Assembly: GCF_002278075.1 (NCBI RefSeq)
Contig: NZ_CP022992.1
Location: forward strand, 310,001-374,000
DNA length: 64,000 bases
Direction: 5' to 3'
From: Paraburkholderia aromaticivorans
Lineage (GTDB): Bacteria; Pseudomonadota; Gammaproteobacteria; Burkholderiales; Burkholderiaceae
In this document: positions 59,977 to 64,000 of the stretch, piece after piece
How positions within the stretch are numbered: position 1 is the first letter of the stretch
How the letters are laid out: each line of letters opens with the position of its first letter
Notes under the pieces: generated by a model
What the model was told of the DNA's origin: nothing
What the model saw: the letters and a program-made list of their open reading frames with translations, nothing else
Database searches by the model: none
Translations under genes and position numbers: made by a program

Positions 59977-60008
59977 TGAAAACACAGAATCGTGAAAACA
60001 CAGAATCG
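59977..60008 (+). repeat. Perfect 16-base tandem duplication at the predicted transcript start
   Basis: TGAAAACACAGAATCG occurs twice in a row (59977-59992 and 59993-60008), between the sigma-54 promoter and the dmpK ribosome site. It duplicates the predicted +1 region and start of the leader. Confidence 0.9.
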
Positions 60009-60020
60009 GAGACACAGGCG

Positions 60021-60245
60021 ATGCACAAGCAAGCAGCCCTTGAGGCGGAACCCGGGTTCGATCCGAACCTCAGGTTTGTCAGCGTTACCGCCATCAACAC
60101 ACAGGGATTCGTCCAGTTCGAATTTTCAGTCGGCACCCCCGAGCTCTGTGTCGAGCTCATGCTGCCCGTTGCTGCGTTCGAAGAATTTTGCCTCGCGCAG
60201 AAGGTGACGCGATTGGATGCCTTCGGCGAGATTGTGCGGCATTGA
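60021..60245 (+). CDS. dmpK: Phenol hydroxylase assembly protein
   Basis: A 74-residue DmpK-type protein (FVSVTAINTQGFVQFEFSVG then ELCVELMLPVAAFEEFC). DmpK helps load iron into the oxygenase in characterised systems. ATG 60021 was chosen because GGAGA (60008-60012) lies eight bases upstream; the earlier in-frame ATG 59976 lies at or before the predicted transcript start, so it cannot be used by this promoter with a ribosome site. It is the first gene of the operon. Confidence 0.85.
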   Translation: MHKQAALEAEPGFDPNLRFVSVTAINTQGFVQFEFSVGTPELCVELMLPVAAFEEFCLAQKVTRLDAFGEIVRH

Positions 60246-60332
60246 TTTGCTTGTGAGCAGCGCCGAGCAGCCTGATGAAGCGCGCCTAGTCTGATCGCAT
60301 CCCATCCCGGTTCACAACCACAGGAGCAGTTA

Positions 60333-61328
60333 ATGACCATCGAATTGAAGACGCGGGAAATCAAACCACTGCGTCACACCTACACGCACGTGGCTCAATA
60401 CATCGGAGCCGATAAAGCCGCTTCGCGCTATCAGGAAGGCACTGTAGGTGCTCAACCGGCAGCGAATTTTCATTACCGGCCCACGTGGGATCCCGAGCAT
60501 GAACTGTTCGACACGTCGCGCACCGCGATCCAAATGAAGGACTGGTATGCGCTGAAAGACCCGCGTCAGTTCTACTACGCGTCGTGGACGATGACCCGAG
60601 CGCGGCAGCAAGACGCGATGGAATCCAACTTCGAGTTTGTCGAGTCGCGCGGCATGATCGATCTCGTTTCCGATGAGGTTCGACAACAGGCGCTTTCCGT
60701 TCTCGTGCCTTTGCGCCACGCGGCCTGGGGCGCGAACATGAACAACTCCCAGATCTGTGCCCTGGGTTACGGCACGACCTTCACTGCGCCGGCTATGTTC
60801 CACGCAATGGACAATCTGGGTGTAGCGCAGTATCTCACACGACTGGCGCTGGTAATGTCCGGACCCGATCTTCTTGACGAAGCCAAGCAAGCCTGGATGA
60901 CGAGTCCCGATTGGCAACCGTTGCGTCGTTATGTGGAAAACACTCTGGTGCTGCAAGATCCGGTGGAACTGTTCGTCGCCCAGAATCTGGCGCTCGACGG
61001 TCTTCTTTATCCCATGATCTACGGCGCTTTCGTCGACGATTACATCACACTCAACGGTGGTAGCGCAGTGGCAATGCTAACCACTTTCATGCCCGAGTGG
61101 CATGACGAATCCAGTCGCTGGGTCGATGCGGTAGTGAAGACCATGGCGGCCGAATCGGAGGATAACAAAGCGCTGCTCATTCACTGGTTGCGTACCTGGG
61201 AAGATCAGGCGGCGTCAGCGTTGTTGCCTGTCGCTGAAATGGCTTTGGCGGAAAACGGCCACGACGCCTTGGAAGAAGTAAGGCAGCGACTTCGTGCCCG
61301 CGTTGCGAAGGCCGGGATTGTTCTGTAA
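60333..61328 (+). CDS. dmpL: Phenol hydroxylase P1 (oxygenase beta subunit)
   Basis: A 331-residue protein of the toluene/phenol monooxygenase beta-subunit family: TREIKPLRHTYTHVAQYIG at the start, PDWQPLRRYVENTLVLQDPV in the middle and LIHWLRTWEDQAASALLPV near the end. It supports the alpha subunit in the (alpha-beta-gamma)2 hydroxylase and carries no metal site of its own. CAGGAG precedes the ATG. Confidence 0.92.
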   Translation: MTIELKTREIKPLRHTYTHVAQYIGADKAASRYQEGTVGAQPAANFHYRPTWDPEHELFDTSRTAIQMKDWYALKDPRQFYYASWTMTRARQQDAMESNFEFVESRGMIDLVSDEVRQQALSVLVPLRHAAWGANMNNSQICALGYGTTFTAPAMFHAMDNLGVAQYLTRLALVMSGPDLLDEAKQAWMTSPDWQPLRRYVENTLVLQDPVELFVAQNLALDGLLYPMIYGAFVDDYITLNGGSAVAMLTTFMPEWHDESSRWVDAVVKTMAAESEDNKALLIHWLRTWEDQAASALLPVAEMALAENGHDALEEVRQRLRARVAKAGIVL

Positions 61329-61367
61329 CCGCTAATTTATATTCCTGACCGTCATAGAGGAATGTTC

Positions 61368-61637
61368 ATGTCTAACGTATTTATCGCGTTTCAGGCTAAC
61401 GAGGAGTCTCGACCGGTGGTGGAGGCGATTCTCGCTGATAACCCTAATGCGGTCGCCACAGAATCGCCTGGCATGGTGAAGATCGATGCGCCCGGGCATC
61501 TCACAATAAACCGTCAAAGCATCGAAGACCGGATCGGCATGAAGTTCGATCTCCAGCAAATCCACATCAACCTGATCACCTTGTCCGGATATATCGACGA
61601 GGATGACGAACAGTTCACGCTGAGCTGGAAACACTGA
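61368..61637 (+). CDS. dmpM: Phenol hydroxylase P2 regulatory (effector) protein
   Basis: An 89-residue MmoB/DmpM-family effector: SNVFIAFQANEESRPVVEAI, MVKIDAPGHLTINR and FDLQQIHINLITLSGYIDED. It binds the hydroxylase without cofactor and couples electron transfer to oxygen activation. ATG 61368 is chosen over ATG 61362 because GAGG (61357-61360) is correctly spaced only for it, and it matches the family start. Confidence 0.92.
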   Translation: MSNVFIAFQANEESRPVVEAILADNPNAVATESPGMVKIDAPGHLTINRQSIEDRIGMKFDLQQIHINLITLSGYIDEDDEQFTLSWKH

Positions 61638-61659
61638 ACACGGCAAAGAGGAAATTGAA

Positions 61660-63219
61660 ATGGACACTTCTGTGCAGAAGAAGAAACTCGGTTTAAAGGA
61701 TCGCTACGCAGCGATGACCCGCGGACTTGGCTGGCAGACGAGCTACCAGCCGATGGACAAGGTGTTCCCGTACGACAAGTACGAAGGCATCAAGATCCAC
61801 GATTGGGATAAATGGGAAGACCCCTTCCGCCTGACCATGGACGCCTACTGGAAATATCAGGGCGAGAAGGAAAAAAAGCTTTACGCCGTCATCGACGCTT
61901 TCGCGCAGAACAACGGGCAGTTGAGCATTTCCGACGCGCGCTATGTCAACGCACTCAAGGTGTTTATCCAGGGTGTGACACCGCTGGAGTATATGGCACA
62001 CCGAGGTTTTGCCCACGTTGGTCGGCATTTTACGGGTGAAGGGGCGCGTGTTGCTTGCCAGATGCAGTCCATCGACGAGCTGCGTCACTTCCAGACCGAA
62101 ATGCATGCTCTCTCGCACTACAACAAGTATTTTAACGGCCTGCACAACTCCATCCATTGGTACGACCGGGTCTGGTATTTGTCGGTGCCCAAGTCATTTT
62201 TTGAAGACGCGGCCACCGGTGGACCGTTCGAGTTTCTTACTGCGGTGAGCTTTTCGTTCGAATATGTGTTGACCAACCTGCTGTTTGTCCCCTTCATGTC
62301 GGGTGCTGCTTACAACGGGGACATGTCGACGGTCACCTTCGGTTTTTCGGCGCAAAGTGACGAATCGCGCCACATGACACTCGGCATCGAATGCATCAAG
62401 TTCATGCTGGAACAGGATCCGGACAACGTGCCCATCGTGCAGCGCTGGATCGACAAGTGGTTCTGGCGCGGCTATCGGCTGTTGAGCATCGTGGCCATGA
62501 TGCAGGACTACATGCTGCCTAACCGGGTGATGAGCTGGCGCGAGAGCTGGGAGATGTACGTCGAGCAGAACGGCGGCGCGCTGTTCAAGGATCTTGCGCG
62601 TTACGGCATCCGTAAGCCCAAGGGCTGGGACCAGGCTTGCGAAGGCAAGGACCACATCAGCCATCAGACCTTCGCCGTGTTCTATAACTATAACGCCGCG
62701 GCCCCCATCCACACCTGGGTTCCCACAGAAGAAGAAATGGGGTGGCTGTCGGAGAAGTACCCCGAGACGTTCGACAAGTATTACCGTCCGCGTTGGGACT
62801 ACTGGCGCGAGCAGGCCGCCAAGGGCAACCGTTTCTACAACAAGACGCTGCCGATGCTCTGCACTACCTGCCAGATTCCGATGATATTCACCGAGCCTGG
62901 CGACGCAACCAAGATCTGCTATCGCGAGTCGGACTACCTCGGCGACAAGTATCACTTCTGCAGCGACCACTGCAAGGAGATTTTTGACAACGAACCCGAG
63001 AAGTTCGTGCAGTCATGGCTTCCGCCGCAGCAAGTGTATCAAGGAAACTGTTTCAAGCCGGATGCCGATCCGACCAAGGAAGGTTTCGATCCCTTGATGG
63101 CCTTGCTCGACTACTACAACCTGAATGTAGGCCGGGACAACTTCGATTTCGAGGGGTCGGAAGACCAAAAGAACTTTGCTGCCTGGCGTGGAGAGGTCTT
63201 GCAAGGAGAAGCCAAATGA
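61660..63219 (+). CDS. dmpN: Phenol hydroxylase P3 (oxygenase alpha subunit, diiron)
   Basis: A 519-residue bacterial multicomponent monooxygenase alpha subunit. The diiron ligands lie in two DExRH motifs, IDELRHFQ (about residues 138-145) and SDESRHMTLG (about 233-242), plus upstream Glu residues. The C-terminal third has a zinc-type YHS segment (TTCQIPM, YHFCSDHCKEIFD). It hydroxylates phenol to catechol. GAGGAAA precedes the ATG. Its stop overlaps dmpO. Confidence 0.95.
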   Translation: MDTSVQKKKLGLKDRYAAMTRGLGWQTSYQPMDKVFPYDKYEGIKIHDWDKWEDPFRLTMDAYWKYQGEKEKKLYAVIDAFAQNNGQLSISDARYVNALKVFIQGVTPLEYMAHRGFAHVGRHFTGEGARVACQMQSIDELRHFQTEMHALSHYNKYFNGLHNSIHWYDRVWYLSVPKSFFEDAATGGPFEFLTAVSFSFEYVLTNLLFVPFMSGAAYNGDMSTVTFGFSAQSDESRHMTLGIECIKFMLEQDPDNVPIVQRWIDKWFWRGYRLLSIVAMMQDYMLPNRVMSWRESWEMYVEQNGGALFKDLARYGIRKPKGWDQACEGKDHISHQTFAVFYNYNAAAPIHTWVPTEEEMGWLSEKYPETFDKYYRPRWDYWREQAAKGNRFYNKTLPMLCTTCQIPMIFTEPGDATKICYRESDYLGDKYHFCSDHCKEIFDNEPEKFVQSWLPPQQVYQGNCFKPDADPTKEGFDPLMALLDYYNLNVGRDNFDFEGSEDQKNFAAWRGEVLQGEAK

Positions 63220-63572
63220 GCGTTGTTGCCCTCAAACCCTACAAGTTCCCGGCACGAGACGCGCGCGAAAACTTTCCGGCGCCGTTGCTGTTTATCGGCT
63301 GGGAAGACCATCTGTTGTTTGCGGCACCAGTTGCCTTGCCCCTGCCGTCGGACACGTTGTTCGGTGCGCTGTGCACCCAGGTGTTGCCCGGCACTTATGG
63401 CTATCACCCCGATTTCTCAAAAATCGACTGGAGCCAGGTGCAGTGGTTTAAGTCCGGCCAGCCGTGGCATCCCGACCCGGCGAAGTCGCTGGCTGAAAAC
63501 GGTCTGACGCACAAAGACGTGATCCGCTTTCGCACGCCTGGCTTGAACGGTCTGAGCGGTTCCTGCAATTGA
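63216..63572 (+). CDS. dmpO: Phenol hydroxylase P4 (oxygenase gamma subunit)
   Basis: A 118-residue gamma subunit: YKFPARDARENFPAPLLFIG, PSDTLFGALCTQVLPGTYGYHP and WFKSGQPWHPDPAKSLAENG. The ATGA overlap with dmpN and AAGGAGAA upstream fix the start. It completes the hydroxylase component. Confidence 0.93.
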   Translation: MSVVALKPYKFPARDARENFPAPLLFIGWEDHLLFAAPVALPLPSDTLFGALCTQVLPGTYGYHPDFSKIDWSQVQWFKSGQPWHPDPAKSLAENGLTHKDVIRFRTPGLNGLSGSCN

Positions 63573-63590
63573 GATTGCGTCATGGCAGCG

Positions 63591-63631
63591 CAATCACACC
63601 GCAGCCGAAGTTACAGGCCGCGGTGTGATTG
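63591..63631 (+). other. Perfect inverted repeat between dmpO and dmpP
   Basis: CAATCACACCGC (63591-63602) pairs perfectly with GCGGTGTGATTG (63620-63631) around a 17-base loop. No T-run follows, so it is not a standard terminator; it may stabilise or process the transcript, or reduce dmpP expression. An overlapping alternative is a repetitive extragenic element. Confidence 0.8.
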
Positions 63632-63650
63632 GCCTCCGGCGATTTGAACA

Positions 63651-64000
63651 ATGACCTATCAACTCAACATTCAGCCCCTGGGTGCCACCATTGAGGTGGA
63701 GGAAGGGCAAACTATACTCGACGCGGCCTTGCGCCAAGGCATTTACATTCCGCACGCGTGTGGTCACGGGCTATGTGGAACCTGCAAGGTGCAGGTGTGT
63801 GACGGAGAAGTCGATCTCGGCGATGCGAATCCCTTCGCGCTGATGGACTTCGAGCGCGAGGAGCGCAAGGCGTTGGCCTGCTGTGCCACCTTGCTCGATG
63901 ATACGACCATCGAGGCCGACATCGAGGAAGACCCGGACGCCGAAGTCATCCCGGTCGAGGATTTCAATGCCGAGGTGACACGCATCGAGCAACTCACACC
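63651..64000 (+). CDS. dmpP: Phenol hydroxylase P5 reductase, N-terminal part
   Basis: The frame is open at the right edge; 116 codons are visible. The N-terminal plant-type [2Fe-2S] domain has ligands Cys37, Cys42, Cys45 (ACGHGLCGTCK) and Cys77 or Cys78 (LACCAT). The FAD- and NADH-binding domains expected of this roughly 350-residue reductase lie outside the window. It carries electrons from NADH to the diiron hydroxylase. It starts 78 bases after dmpO, beyond the hairpin, with a modest ribosome site. Confidence 0.92.
   Translation, partial: MTYQLNIQPLGATIEVEEGQTILDAALRQGIYIPHACGHGLCGTCKVQVCDGEVDLGDANPFALMDFEREERKALACCATLLDDTTIEADIEEDPDAEVIPVEDFNAEVTRIEQLT

Noticed and set aside
59976..60020. 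Upstream in-frame ATG for dmpK
   Set aside because: Lies at or before the predicted sigma-54 transcript start; the internal ATG 60021 has a proper ribosome site.

Overview
The window looks like an accessory or secondary-replicon segment of a Burkholderiales bacterium (Burkholderia/Paraburkholderia/Cupriavidus-like). This rests on form IC (red-type) RuBisCO operon gene order, Burkholderia-type porins, AAHS-family transport, and cox, cbb and dmp gene families typical of that order. It is dense in insertion-sequence (IS) remnants, and its blocks clearly have different base composition and codon use. The taxonomic call is inference.

Layout. (1) 1-7092: 3' part of an aerobic CO dehydrogenase cluster: end of coxL, coxG, coxD, coxE, an XdhC-YHS fusion (coxF-like), a MobA-like nucleotidyltransferase, an unrecognised membrane protein and a second XdhC/CoxI protein. 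(2) 7224-12003: a cbb remnant: cbbR on the minus strand, then a shredded cbbX, cbbY, the C-terminal third of cbbT, cbbZ and cbbG. (3) 12137-27609: a ferredoxin reductase, a GntR regulator, and a catechol meta-cleavage pathway (dmpD, Q, B, C, E, F, G, H, I) interleaved with two ring-hydroxylating oxygenases (RHOs), a bacteriohemerythrin and a GlcG/HbpS protein. (4) 27996-36969: a porin, a Rieske ferredoxin plus BenAB-like oxygenase, benD, a benK-like transporter, a broken porin and several transposase scars. (5) 37245-45062: a tightly packed p-cresol module: an unknown protein, pchF, pchC, an aldehyde dehydrogenase, UbiD-type decarboxylase, its D subunit, a second flavoprotein of the p-cresol methylhydroxylase type, and UbiX. 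(6) 45250-48975: an IS graveyard (IS110, IS3, IS256, IS5). (7) 49116-58184: an apparently intact Calvin operon cbbLSXFPTAE, ended by an IS21 scar. (8) 58740-59620: fragments of two chromosomal-type genes. (9) 59603-64000: a sigma-54 promoter and multicomponent phenol hydroxylase genes dmpKLMNOP, with the last gene cut by the window.

How it fits together. Read as chemistry, the window encodes p-cresol to 4-hydroxybenzaldehyde (PchCF), to 4-hydroxybenzoate (aldehyde dehydrogenase), to phenol (UbiD/UbiX/D decarboxylase), to catechol (phenol hydroxylase), to pyruvate and acetyl-CoA (meta pathway). A BenAB/BenD branch would also deliver catechol. CO dehydrogenase and the Calvin cycle could support growth on CO. 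The route from 4-hydroxybenzoate through phenol, instead of the usual protocatechuate, is the most unusual prediction. The two incomplete cbb loci are complementary: one has cbbR, Y, Z and G, and the other has L, S, X, F, P, T, A and E.

Limits: products were assigned by reading motifs and family resemblance. No database search or alignment program was run, and pseudogene boundaries are approximate.
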